DNA from: Hyaloscypha bicolor E
Lineage: Eukaryota > Ascomycota > Leotiomycetes > Helotiales > Hyaloscyphaceae
NCBI RefSeq assembly: GCF_002865645.1
Contig: NW_020194575.1
Span: 1,055,247 to 1,119,246, forward strand
Direction of reading: 5' to 3'
Length of the DNA: 64,000 nucleotides
Positions within the stretch are counted from its first letter, which is position 1; every line of letters starts with the position of its first letter. Positions 1 to 12,056 of the stretch are shown here, one piece after another. Under the pieces are notes generated by a model, which searched no databases, was not told the DNA's origin, and worked only from the letters and a program-made list of their open reading frames with translations. A program made the translations under genes and the position numbers.

Positions 1-1878
1 TCGAGCTTCCGAGAGCTCTGGTTGGTTCTCGAGGACTTTTAGTACATGCTAGCGTGGGATGAAAGCTTGAAGATGACGACTAGTGCAAGGCTCTGTTATG
101 ATCTGGCGCCAGAGAGTCATGAGGGGAAGGCCTCCAGACGAGGCTGAGGCTGGCCAACAGCCTTGGGACCAGGCTGGGCAACGCATTAACGAAGAGAGAC
201 GGAAGGACTCAAGGCAAGAACCTTAAGGCCAAGAACTTACCACAAACCCTTCCCGATATCCAGGGAAGAAGCAAGGACGATCAAACTGGGATGCCTCTAA
301 AAGCGACGAGAACAAACACAGCCGGCCAGGCATGCGCAGCAGCAATGTCGTGACACTTGCTCCCGGTTTCCGCCATTGAACCCTCGTCTCGAATTCCCCA
401 AAAGTCCCTGAACTCTGAGAGCCGAAGAACGTGGGATTGTATTGGATACAAGGACACACGAAACATATGTCGTCGCCGGAGATAGAGACCAGGCGATGAG
501 GGAAAGAGGCCACATGCTGTGTCCAGGAAATTTCAGACGAGACGCGGGTATTGCAGCTTCCTGGTAGGCGCTCTGTGTACAAGAGATCCAAGAACGGATA
601 CAAAATCAGGTCTTTGTTCGATAGCTCCGATCGAATTGGAATTCCTTCAAAGCTCTCTGTCTTCTGTGATCTGATCCACGAGCTTCTATGAACACCCTCA
701 GTGATGTACTCATTTGCCCGCAAGACCACTGCCATGCGCAGCAGTTGGTAGCTCCTCCTTCCAACAGCTCCTTCTTGAGAAGATCGCCATTCGAAGACTC
801 CACGAATTATCAGCAACACCCCAATCTTCTCTCCACGAACACTGGCTCGAGCGGCTCCGCGGTCCTCGGTCCGGATTCGAACGCCTCCTAAGCATCGAAA
901 TGTTAACCTGTTCTGCCTTTCAGCACCCCACTCAGGTGCAGGCAGAAGAACGGTAGAAGAATGTTGAGGAGGCACGGTGCGAAGGTTTGTTTAAGTAGTT
1001 GCCAAAGGCTGTTCATTGGCTGTTCTTGTGCTCAAAGGCCAACCGGGTCTCAAACATGCGGCCAAGAAATCTAGAAGCGCGGTAGACTCTCCCCCAGTGC
1101 TTCGGCACCGCATTAAAGTTCTGCAGTATGTGACTAACAGTGATGCTGCAGGGATGTTGGACTCAGACGCATTGAGATACCGAACCAAGCAATGATGGCA
1201 ACAGCGGCTCACGGGCGGCGTCAACAGCAATGGTTTGAACCAAGCACACGGGGCAAGAAGGTTCAGACGGCGCTGGTCAGTAGAAGGCAATCATAGGCAG
1301 TGGAACTATTAGAAAGGGAGCTAACAGCCAGAACTTCCTGGTTTCCGAAGACCTCTCGATTCCTCTAGAGCTCTCCTCGAATCCACTGATGAGGTCCTCG
1401 ATCCTAAAACGAGTCCTACACACATGGCTTGAAGTAATGGCAGGCAATTACAAAGGGTAGCACATATCTTTGAGAAAGAAGGAGAGGCTTGCAGGAGCAT
1501 GGGGCTCGGGATTGCTGCTGGACTTGATGCCAGAGGAACGAGGTGAAGTTAAGGTTTAGTGCAGCTTATGTAATCATCCCACCAGAGCTCGCCTCCCCAC
1601 AATCAACGCGTTGGTCACCTCGTCCCATCATTTGCGTGAAATAGCTCTCTGACTTCGCTGCCATATCAATTGATTCTGATTTAGCCTTGAGGGCATGAAC
1701 GTTGATCAAAGTCCTATGCAGTAATTGGGCTGTATGGTATCTTTTACGGCCTCGGCATTTCAAATCTCGGTCTTCACCGCTTCTCCAGCTGAAATCCCTT
1801 GTGGGTTTTGGAGAGATTTCAACTTATTGCATGAGATTGCTGGAATATCCTACAATCTTGAGTATCGAGTGATGAATC
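1..1878. other. Intergenic stretch, no supported gene
   Basis: Several overlapping open frames occur here on both strands, the longest a 250-codon frame on the minus strand at 223-975. None has a recognisable domain, and compositional signs of coding are weak. The right part leads into the 5' side of the gene starting at 1879. I see no repeat or RNA gene that I can defend. Confidence 0.5.
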
Positions 1879-4585
1879 ATGGCCCCTCAGAGGAAAGATT
1901 GGGCCGTCGAGATGGCGAAGAATGGGCGATGGCCGACGACAGATGAAGACTTCAAGGAAATGGTCAAACAGATGGATTTCCTTGGACTCAAAGGTCCTTA
2001 CCATCCCAAAAATGCCTATCCCGGATCGCCCTATATGAACTGTCGGCGACCTACTGCAGCACAAGTACGCAAGGAAGCAAAGTTTGCATCGGAAAGAGTA
2101 TTATCAGATTGGAATACATTACGGAAGATTGTGGAGAGGCATGCAGAGACTTTAGAGAAGAGGTGGACGAAGAAAACGAGGAAGAAGCAAAAGGAGCTGC
2201 TGTTGCAAGCTTGGCCAAACATATCCCCAACACATCGTCCTGACTTCGAGGCATATCGAATGGAGAACACTGGGCGACATCATTTTGGCCTCTCGAAATT
2301 TCAAGAAGCATTCAAGTGGCCGAACATCAACCAGCAGGACCTCAGCAGCAGGTCTCTCATTATCTTCATCAACAACCGAGCTCGAAATCCTCCCAGTGTG
2401 TTTGCCAGAGCAGATGTCGACGCAACACGCCTGGGATCCAATGGCCACTGGATTCCAGAGCAGGACTTCCTCCTAGGATATACGATATTCATGGACGGAG
2501 CCAAAACAGAGACATACGGCAAACTGGTTTCCTGGGATGATGACAAGGATGCGGCGGATCTCTTGTTCTCGCAGAGACAATTTTCCCCGGGCGAGGGTTT
2601 GCGGGTATTCGAGCTGCAGGAAAAGATCTACCCCTTTCTCGTCAAATGTTGCGAGCTCATCTTGCATGATCTTGTCGAAGATGGCTCCTTACTTGGCGGT
2701 GAAGTGCCCATCCCCTCGGAGACCTCGGCTGCCGCTGCTAAGACTTCTGAACCTTCCTCTGTGACAGAAATTCTACCCAGTTTAGCTACAATATCAGCTG
2801 AAGCTCCATACCGTCTGCCAGCAAATCTAGACTTGGAGCGCTTGAGAGCCATATTCGCCGCCAGACTCTCTGCAGCAGAAGATAATCTCTGGCTGTTGAG
2901 AGAGGACCCAGGATACTTTGCGGACACCATAATGGATTGGAGTGAGCACAGAAATGATCGGCTGCCGGATACTCGTGGTCAACCACATCCCACTGGGCCA
3001 CAGACTACTCAATTCTGGGAACGAGTCATCAGAAATGTCATTGCTGATGCGTATACTGGATTCGAAACATGGAGCCTTCTTCACAGAAGCGTCAATCGAC
3101 TTTGTGCACTGAAAGAGAAATACAAGAACGATATTTCATATGACCGCCAGCTTCCTGAGGAGTATTTAATTACTATTCTCAAGTTCAAACAGCTGTAAGA
3201 TACTGCTCCTGAGCCTTCTTTTGTCTAGATTTTCGCTGACTTCTCGTCACAGGCTTCTGATCGCTTGCGAGACTCCTCTGCATAACCTAAAGAATATCCA
3301 GTCATCTCCGCCACTGAGGCAATACTTCATTCGTGAGCCACAGGATCCAAGAACCATCAACATGCACATTCGTCCCATCAACGAATTGGATCCTCATTTC
3401 CACAAACCTTGGGGCCTCCTCCTTATACTTTGGGATGAGCAACAAAGGGAACTGTTTGGGCTCCCACAAGTGATTGACTACTTTGAGTGGATTATGCAGG
3501 ACCCTACGGAGAAAAAGAATCTCTCTCCTTATATGGCTGATTGTTTTGCCGACCTTGCTATACTTTCTCGAGCGCTGCTCGAAATCGACATCTACCAACC
3601 TTGGGCAGCTACTTTCGAAGACGAAAATAGAGTAAGTGGCTTTTCTCAATACTCCCTGTCACAAGCACGGCCCAATGTTTCTTTCTTTGCCTGAAACCTT
3701 CGTACCTATCCTCTGTTCACTGCTGAAAGTCCCAAACAGAAACACGCAAGAAAGATTATGGAGACCATGAGCGAAGCCACCTTCCAAATCAACTATCTAG
3801 AACACATGGACCGAGTCATGCTCGGCATAACACAACTAGCCATGCCTAAAGACGGAAAGTTCGATTACCCAATCGACAAGAAACGAACCAAGCAGACCAC
3901 CGAGGCGATGATTAACGCCGAGAAGAACCTTGACTTCTTCTGGATCAAATTCGACGCAAACTGGAGAAGACTAGCCGGCAAGAATATCGATAAATGTATG
4001 GGAGATCATAAACCAGGGCAGAGTGGACAGAAGATCAAACGGACCGCTCCGTGGGTGGAACCAGTCAAGGAAGCAAAGAAGCCCAAGGTCGAGCCCGTGG
4101 ATTTGGACGTGAAAGCGTGGACGGATAGCACCTCTACCAATGAGGAGATCCCCGCCAAGCCTTCGAAGCAAAAAGTCAAAACGAAAAGAGCCACCGTCGA
4201 ACCAGACACCAAGACTGAAGATACCCAAAAAGCTTCTCCTCTTCCACCCGCTGCACAGCCCGACAAGCAGCCAGTGTTCAAAGTCTCTCCCGCCTCCCTC
4301 AAAGTCTTCAACACCCTTTTCTTCACTCCCGGCTCTGCCGGTAATGTAGGAGAGGTCCCTTGGATCGACTTCCTGCGTGCTATGGCGAGTACCGGCTTCG
4401 CTGCCCAGAAGCTGTATGGCAGCATCTGGCAGTTTACGCCTACCAACTTGGACGTTGAGAGGAGTATACAATTCCACGAGCCGCATCCGGAAGTGAAGAT
4501 TCGGTTTACGGTTGCGAGGAGAATGGGAAGGAGGTTAACGAGGGCGTATGGGTGGTATGGAGAGATGTTTGAGTTGGATAAATGA
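1879..4585 (+). CDS. Fungal conserved protein of unknown function, 846 aa, three exons
   Basis: Three exons join cleanly: 1879-3194, 3253-3631 and 3740-4585, with GT-AG introns of 58 and 108 nt, giving 846 residues. The first exon encodes the N-terminal 'RWTKKTRKKQKELLLQAWP' block and a 'YGKLVSWDDD' block. I recall these from unnamed ascomycete proteins but know no function for them. The last exon is lysine-rich with nuclear-localisation-like runs (KEAKKPKVEP, KQKVKTKRA). It ends in a compact module of about 85 residues with a 'DFLRAMASTGFAAQKLYGS' stretch and an 'FHEPHPEVKI' stretch, followed by a basic 'RRMGRRLTRAYGW' helix. That module has the helix-strand-strand-helix order of a small dsRNA-binding-like fold, which is inference only. 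The ATG at 1879 is the first in frame. Nuclear location is likely from the basic runs. The gene structure is firm; the function is unknown. Confidence 0.85.
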
Positions 4586-5529
4586 GGGGAGGGTGATATA
4601 TTGATCTGATGATGTACTGTTAGTTGTCTTGCAAATGGGTTGGATACAGAGTAGAAAATGGCTATTGGCTAGACAAAGAGACGCCAATCCGACCGAATCT
4701 AACTGAATATCATGAGACTATCATCTAACCGATCAATGTTCCATTAGTGTCCAATACATCGGCATAAACTTTCCCCTTTGCAGACCTTTTTCTAGTATCA
4801 CAACCGCAACATCAATCCAAGTCTCAACCTGCATCAAACAGCTCTCCACAAGACCACCAGACCAAATCCTTTTCAGATACACCTCCAGCCCCCCCCTTCC
4901 ACTAACAACCATGCATTGCCTCACCTTCACCACCGCCCTCTCTTATCTCCTGACCAGACTCAACTTGCTAAGACTTCATGCCCTTTTCTCTTCCCGATTC
5001 CTCCTCTCCCCAACACGATCTGCTGCAACTCGTCCCAGCCATAGTCTCGGTCCGCAATGACGTGAGACCTGCCCTGAGCTTTTAGACATATGACGCGTTC
5101 CACAACCGTGATGATCCTGCTCGACGTCAAGTTTCTTTAATCGAGGCAATTCGTTACAAGTGCAACAAATTGTGCGCCCCAGATTCCTCTGCCCGGCATG
5201 GTTCCGTCTCTTTCTACCGCTTGCCAATTAATAGAAGTGGTTTCCAACTGCTGTTTACCTTGGGTGTCAATAGTTAATAACAAAGTCAACTCAATCCACT
5301 TTCGTCTCAAGGCGACTGGGTGTATGTTAAGACGTGTAGAAGGATTAAGGCAAAATTCACCAGATTAGGCCAGCCGTCAGCCCAGGAATTGACTTCTTCT
5401 CTTGACGCACTAGACCTTATTTAAGCCACCTCATTCCAGCCGTCGATTAATTTGCGAAATCCATCTGATCTCCTATTTCTAGTCCCCGAATGCTAAAGCA
5501 AATTCTTGTATATTCTATCAGAAGATTTG
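4586..5529. other. Intergenic, convergent 3' regions
   Basis: This lies between the 3' ends of two convergent genes. It contains pyrimidine-rich and mixed sequence with short open frames only. No feature is recognised. Confidence 0.5.
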
Positions 5530-5790
5530 TTATGCGTTGCAGACCTGCTCCGGGTCAACATCCAATATCCTCCAATCTTTCAGCTTGCCAAGGTCCCACA
5601 TCACGTACGCCCATTTCCTTAAAGGTTGCTTGTGTTCTTGGAAGTAAAGTACGTCCACCTTCTGATTTGTCGACCAGGGCCAGGCGGCATTTGGGCCATC
5701 GACGAGACTATCTTCTTCAAAAAGAAGCTCCTGCCCATCTTCGGCAGCAGTGTACATATCGGTCTGGTACACCCAGTCGTACGGATCCTC

Positions 5791-6833
5791 TTACAATGCT
5801 TCTGTTAGGAACGCGCGGTCACAGCAGATATTGGATTCAAGAATAGAAGCCTTTTGCGCAGCAGAAGATGCGTTGAGCAATTGGCATAAAAACGGGAGAC
5901 CGAGGGACATGAGATATCCTGTGTTTTGTATTTGCCAATATTCTGTAAAAGAGGTTAGGTAACCGACAATCGTGAGAGACAAAAGAAACACCCACCATCA
6001 TGTAAATCTTTGTTAGGACAAAGCTTGGAAAGTTCAGAGGAACTCTCCCGGAGAATCTCTGTATGACGTCTGATGATGTAGTCACGCACGCAAGCCACCT
6101 CCTCGACCTCCCAAGCTGTGAAGATGGAGAGAAAAAGCAAGCTTTGATCCATCGAATAAAAGCACCGTCGAGATTCTGGTGGGATTTGTATACCACGAGG
6201 CTTGGTGAACAAGGCCCGGAACAGCTCGAAACGATACAGAGCTCGGTAGATGCGACGTTTCTCGTTGATAGAGAGATCTCCGTGAGGTTGGATTCTTTCT
6301 CCCGTTACTGGATGAACAGATAGTGTCGCCTCGCAGAAATCAGAGGCTATTTTAGTGACCACAGATTGGAGGCGTGACAAAGATTCGAGGGTCCCGATAT
6401 CCAGAGGGTCGCACGTGGCTGGCGAAGATGAACCTCGTTCTGCTTTATACTGTGAAATGAAAGATTTCACATTATCCTTGCGCAAACCGGATCCATCGAA
6501 CCCAATTTGAGAAGCTTTATGGACCGCCAGAGCGTCTGGAAGAACCTGTGGTCCAATATCGCGTAGCAACACTGCTGAGAGTATGACCTTCCGCTCATCT
6601 AGGTAGACCTTGTGATACAGTGGCGACGATCGAACTAGCGTCTGCAGAGCAGGAATGCTCGGCACAGAATGAAGGATCGATGCCTTGAGTTCGGAGGGCA
6701 AACCATCAAGGCTAGCATTCCTTGGGGTCGCAGCGGTCGATTGGGGCTCGGTGGGTTTGAAGCCAGCGCGGGTATCTGCTGTTTCGGTCGTTTCATCTCC
6801 AGAAATCTCCAGATGACTAATTTCACTCTCCAT
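5791..6833 (-). CDS. F-box-like fungal protein, in-frame stop in the last exon
   Basis: Exon 1 (6833-5996) and exon 2 (starting at 5942) are joined by a 53-nt intron and give 329 residues up to a TAA at 5793-5791. Residues about 42-90 ('LDGLPSELKASILHSVPSIP' onward) match the degenerate F-box-like start common in large ascomycete families whose members may act as substrate adaptors for SCF ubiquitin ligase. The remainder is helical and has no named domain. The same frame stays open past the TAA for another 86 codons (5790-5533, stop 5532-5530). It encodes a coherent tryptophan-rich stretch (DPYDWVYQTD, then 'NAAWPWSTN') that looks like the normal C-terminus of such proteins. The stop is therefore probably a recent nonsense change. 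'gtaaga' at the stop resembles a splice donor, but I find no acceptor that restores the frame. Confidence 0.7.
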
Positions 6834-9800
6834 TTTAGTGATTATTTGTTATATGGAATCTCTGTACGGTATAAGGTTATGAAGTTGTAGCTGATGACTG
6901 GGGAAATGAAACGTAAGAGGGAAGGAAGTGATCAAAGTACCCTAAGCGAGGACGGGCGCGAGTGCTCGATTTTGACCCTCGCAATACAGAAATTCTCACA
7001 TTTCCCCCTTATATTTAATTATCGTAAAAATTTCGCGAAAGTCAGATCTACTTCTTATTTTATCACGCAAAGGACTTTTAAAGAGTTTCGGGCGTTCCGT
7101 TGAGATTTGGTGTGATTTTCTAAACGTAGCGACTTTGGTGTTCCTCTGCTGCTGGCAGGGATGGTTTTCAACGCCGCACGCCTTCGTAAGAGTTTGCCTA
7201 CGCAAGCTAGAGACTGTACCCAAAAGCCTATAGTTAAGACCTTAAGTCCGCTCTAAGAACCTAAGTAGAGTTAAGAGTCTGCTCCTATTATAAGGAGGAT
7301 ATCCTTGAGAGTTTGTGTTTATAGGGAGGCTTCGCTTACCCTCGAGCTTGCTCCGGCGTGTGAGGCTTGTAGATTATATAAGGCTTGTCCTACTATAATA
7401 GTCCATTGTAACAGTATATGCTTGGACCGACTAAACTTCGAGAGTTTGCACTCACGGTATTATAAGGGTAATGTGGTGCGGGATGTCTATTTTGCCTTCA
7501 CTGTCAGGGCTTGACCTCTTTCTCTGGCCACGGACCACGGTGCTACTTTATTAGGTGCAAGGCCATCCTCCGTATTCTTTTAATAGCGAAGCCCCAGATG
7601 TGTAGAATGCTACAGCACTCTCGGCGAGTTGTTAGAAATTTAGAGAAAGTTCGAATTACGAATGTATTTTTTGACAACTCGCAACCTCACAGTTCCTCCT
7701 CTGCATTGCACCTCTCCTTCCTGTACAGGCGCGATACCCGTCATTCCGAAAGTGATTCCTCATATGCGCATACCAATCGTCCTCCAACATTAGCGTTACC
7801 CAAGTGACCTAGTATTCCCAGCATATCCAGCACCCCAGTAACTCCTCATGTTCCGTCGGCGTAACTGCGACATGTGATTCCCAGCGAAAGTTCACCGATA
7901 GATCTACATATTGTTCCCACCCTTCTGTGTATGATGCTGGTAGACTGGATCCGCAAACTAAACCGCAGTTTCGTCAAGGGTCGGAGTATTGCTTTGACAG
8001 CATGCCGCCCCGTGGTCGTTGGTTTGCTTGTCGTTCACGCCAGGCTAGGTCGCAGAAGCCTGGGTTGACGGGATGGTAGGATGGTGCTACGCCCATTGCT
8101 ACGGATATTCTTGAGTCGATTCCTCGATTCTATATCGTTGTCGTCTCCTTCGAGGGTGTGGGAGAGGGGTCTTTTGTGATGTCGCGATATTTCGTGACTG
8201 TTCACCGTGTAGGGACCGGGATGGGCATGAGCCGAGCGTTCGTTGAACGGTCGTAACCTCAGCTCGCACGACTTGGCAAGCGCTGGGGAAAGGTGGCGCA
8301 CATCTCTCCGATAAAGTATGCACTGCGTCGGCGCTGACCCAGCAGACAGACTTTGTGGCTGGAAAAAAGAACCATACACCCGCGAACGAAGTATTTGAAA
8401 TTGTGCCTCACCAACCACATCCAGCAGCCATACCTTTAGTCAATGGGAAATCTGAGTTCGTACGCATCGCCCAGTGCGACACAGGCGTCGTGGCATCAAC
8501 GTGGCCCAAAGCAACTGCATGAGCCAGCGACCTCCGCGGACATGTTACGTACCCTAACAAATACCTCAGGTATGCCCTTCTGCGTATCGAATCTGCAACA
8601 GAACAGCCTATTCCCACCCAGCCGGTAAAGACTATGATTGCGGCTTTGAGCGTGATGCTTAGCAAGACCAAAAATGCTCCAGGCTATGGCACCGCTATGC
8701 AGGCCCTTACAACGATTCAGAAGCGATGCAGACAGCCATGACAACAAAATGAACTGCAGAAGCAGCACACCAAGCTATCCTGATAAGCCAAGAAACGAGA
8801 GAAATCACGAAAGAACAGGGAAGGGACCAGTGTGACCTCAGCTTAGTGTAAATCACGACGTGCAGTTTAGTTCAGATTTAGGGGTCCTCGGTGCAATGTG
8901 GTGCAGGAATTTTAAATACCAGTGTCTTTAAATGCGATGTAAACTGCGGTTTGGCAGTGAAGCCGCAGTGAAACTGGAGTTTGACGCAAAAACCACTGAT
9001 ACTGTTTTAAATTTCCCGATTTTCGTAATTAAATCATTCCTGAGATGGTTGAGTGCTCGCTGAATCTGAGGCAAGACTTGGGGGAAACATTGACTCATCG
9101 ATGAAGTGAGTAAGTCAAATAACGATATGGCAGTTCCACCACCGCGGGTTGTAAACGCACCTTAAGTGACCGGTTGGTCGTATCGCGCATCTTCAGCCCG
9201 AATTACCATTGAGACTTTCGATTAGGGCAAAAGAGTTATTGGAACAACTTGTCTGGATCCGGGATGGAGACAACTCAACCCGACGAGTTGGATTTCTTAA
9301 CCGTAGCAACCAACTCTGCATGCGATATTTGTGTGATGCTGGTTAAGTGGCGAGACGGGGTGGCATATCGAGCCCAAATATGCAGTGATATGATTAAGCA
9401 GAATGACTGGTCGTTGTCACCGGAACGCCAGATAATCATTATGGGCTAATAGAATCTTCTGTAAACGAAGTTCTGTATCCTGAGTTCTAAATCTCAAGTT
9501 TCTTCCTCGAAAATCTACTCCTGGCTATCGTTCAAAGCGACGCACAACCTCGAATTACTTCCATGATACATCTCTATCTGCACTCGCCTCTTAAAGCCTC
9601 CAGCGTTGCCCCATCCAGCACCGCCCTCGCTACTTTTTGCCCCATTTATAGATTCAGGCTTTGAGCGTTTGGCTGTTGCACGGCCTTTAGCGCTCGCCAA
9701 GACTCGGGGGCCAGTAATAAAAGGGGGGCGCCTCGCTTAATTCAGCCTTGTAGCCCCTGCCACCACCCATGACCATCACCGCCAGAACTAGAACTCGGAA

Positions 9801-10322
9801 CTTTCCAAGCGCGTGAGAGAAGGCGGTGGCAAAGCACAGGAAGTCTTAGACATGTCTCTGGGTGAAATGCTGCCACCTTGCAAGCAGAACAGCGAGGCAG
9901 CACGCTATGACAGCCCTCTCTTGTTTGGTTTGGAGGACCGGAAAAGACAAAGCCTGGAGGATGCGTGTGTGTGCCCCCATGATCCGAGTCTTCGAAGGAT
10001 GCAAGTGATAACCATCCATTGGGTAGAAACAGGCAACCTCTGTGCAAAAACCAACGAGATCGTAAGGCTGGGCTTCCAGCTCCGACGCACAGCAGCCTTT
10101 TTGTCAGATCGTGCCCCTGCAAGTGGCTTATCCGCTCTTATCGCCAGCCACCACGCAGCTCCTCTGGATCCTCAAACTCCAGACCGCTACACCTATCGCA
10201 CCCCACCAAAACCTTTCCCAAGGACCCCGCACTTGCAGCCGTCCTGTTCTTGGGAATAAATGAAGCCGTTCTCTTCCCTGCCGATCGTCCTTTGAGCCTC
10301 ACCCCAAAATGACCATCCAAAG
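6834..10322. other. Long intergenic stretch with a probable decayed repeat
   Basis: No gene can be supported in this 3.5-kb stretch. About 7210-7480 is enriched in TA dinucleotides and TAA/TAG codons on both strands, as in the RIP-degraded elements elsewhere in the window, and may be an old transposon fragment. 8870-9020 is AT-rich with short repeats (for example 'gcagt..aaactg'). Small open frames at 8035-8418, 8408-8768 and 9742-10122 (minus) and 9813-10312 (plus) show no recognisable domain. The right end serves as the 5' region of the gene at 10323. Confidence 0.45.
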
Positions 10323-11888
10323 ATGCATTTCCTGACGATGATCTGTCATGCCTTGGCTCTGTTTGCTATGCTGAGCTGCGTTTCTGGCTTCAACTTCGAT
10401 CCCGTCTTTGATGTCTTGGATCAAGCGCCGCCTCTCGTCCAAGCAGCCTTTGGGCTTCGATTCAAGCGTCAAAATACCACCATCATTACCCCAACTACAG
10501 GGATTACAGAAACAACAGTACTATCGACCCCGGCGACAGTCACAGGTGGCGGAGGCATTACGACTTCAAATGGAGGATCTACCGGCGGTGTTACCATCTC
10601 TATTCCTATCGGTCCCGTATCAACAACATCGCAGAGCCCAGCTGCTGCAAGTACTAGTACCGGATGCGCTGCAGGATCTGTATCTCTCGACGGTTCGTCT
10701 TTCCCATCCCGACCAAACTTCAAAGAAAAACAAGAATAAATAACGAACTTCCTCTGACATGAAACAGGCGGCTGCTGTCCTTCAGTCTCACTTCGAAAAT
10801 GCAACGGTGCAACAGTTTGCACATCAGCCTGCGCAATCAGTACGAACCCAACCTCCAAATCGGCCGCGGCACCTTCCACAAGCTCCAACCCCATAAGATC
10901 TCCCGTCCTAACATCTCCCTCTCCTACAGATAATTCGCCCCCGTCCACAAAATCCCAGCCAACGAACCCCGCCAACAGTCCAGCACAGTCACCCCCCAAC
11001 TCACCAAATCCCACAGTCACAGTCATAGGAGGCCAAACGCCCGGGTCCTCCCCTTCCAGCCCCTCAAACCCAAACAACCCCAACCCCAACCCCGCAAATT
11101 CAATCCCACCAACGACCTCCTACCAAGCCTTCACCGTAACCATCTCCGGCACCCCCCTCGTAACCTCCACACCTCTCCCGCTCCCCACAGACTCCTCCTC
11201 GAACGCTCCCCCGGGCGGACTTCCGACCGCCGCAAAGGCCGGGATCGGTGCCGGGATCGCCCTGGTCTTCTTGCTGCTGTTGGCGCTGTTTTTGTGGTTG
11301 ATTTTCTCGCGGAGGGGGAAGCAAGCTAGGGAGGAAGAAGGAGCGGGAGTGGATGAGATTGCTGTTGGGAGTGGGAAGGAGTCGGCGCCCAGAGATCGGG
11401 AGTCGCGCCCGCCGGCTTATAGTCCTGGTCCTGGCCCTCGCCCTGGTGCGGGCGAGGAGTTGGATGGCCGGGGTGTTATGGGAGGAGGAGTGATGATGGG
11501 AAGAGGAGAGATGATGGGAAGAAGAGAGATGATGGAAAGGGAAGAGATGATGAGAAGAGGAGAGATGATGGGAAGAGGAGAGATGATGGGCAGAGGGGAG
11601 ATGATGGGAAGAGGAGAGATGATGGGGAGAAGAGAGATGATGGGAAGGGAAGAGGTGATGGGAAGAAGAGAGATGATGGGGAGTGAAGGGATGATGGGAA
11701 GAGGGGATATGGGAGGGGAGGGGGGAAGGAGGGAACAGTATGCGGAGGCCGAAGGGGATTGGGAGGTGAGGTATGAGTTAAGCCCAACTGTTGAAAGATA
11801 TAGTGAGATGCCTGCTGTGGAAGTGTTTAGAGGTCATGAGATGGATGCGAAGGGGGCTAGTTGGACCGTTGACGATTCGAGGCATTGA
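10323..11888 (+). CDS. Single-pass membrane protein with Ser/Thr/Pro-rich ectodomain and repetitive cytosolic tail
   Basis: Two exons (10323-10692 and 10768-11888; 75-nt intron, phase 1) give 496 residues. An N-terminal signal peptide (about 1-22, hydrophobic core then 'CVSGF') is followed by a Thr/Ser/Gly-rich stretch and a short cysteine motif at the exon junction ('DGGCCPS', then 'LRKCNGATVCTSAC'). A long Ser/Pro/Asn-rich stalk follows, then one membrane helix at about residues 280-305 ('AGIGAGIALVFLLLLALFLW') with a basic stop-transfer end. This order resembles fungal wall-stress sensors of the Mid2/WSC type and other Ser/Thr-rich plasma-membrane proteins, though no WSC domain is evident. 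The cytosolic part contains about a dozen repeats of a 6-residue unit (GRGEMM-like) and a 'RPPAYSPGPG' motif. The splice is supported because it fuses the cysteine motif in frame. The role is unassigned. Confidence 0.8.
11484..11720 (+). repeat. Coding minisatellite, 18-bp unit (GRGEMM-like)
   Basis: An 18-bp unit close to 'gatgatgggaagaggaga' is repeated about 13 times in frame inside the cytosolic tail of the membrane protein. Units differ by single A/G changes, giving GRGEMM, GRREMM, EREEMM and RRGEMM. It is purine-only on the plus strand. The unit length is a multiple of three, so copy-number change would keep the frame. Confidence 0.85.
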
Positions 11889-12056
11889 AACGCTGGAGTA
11901 TGAGAAATGAAAATGATAATGGATAATGGATAATGAAAACATGTCTCAGATGGGATGGGAAAGAAATCGTTATGACTTCTGGATATACTTACCGTGATAG
12001 GGCTGTCGAGCGCTTGGGCAAAGAAGGGTTGGGGTATCAAGCTCTAATCATTTCTT

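Noticed and set aside
866..890. tRNA-like B-box (ggattcgaacg)
   Set aside because: Flanking bases do not form a T-arm stem, and no acceptor or anticodon arm can be built.
223..975. 250-codon minus-strand open frame
   Set aside because: Composition is not protein-like, it has no known domain, and competing frames overlap it on both strands. Not listed as a gene.
3971..4486. Minus-strand frames of 171 and 146 codons
   Set aside because: Antisense shadows of the third exon of the 846-residue gene.
10469..11089. 206-codon minus-strand frame
   Set aside because: Antisense shadow of the Ser/Thr/Pro-rich ectodomain; low complexity keeps the opposite strand open.
11476..11787. 103-codon minus-strand frame rich in Pro/Ser
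   Set aside because: Antisense of the purine-rich minisatellite.
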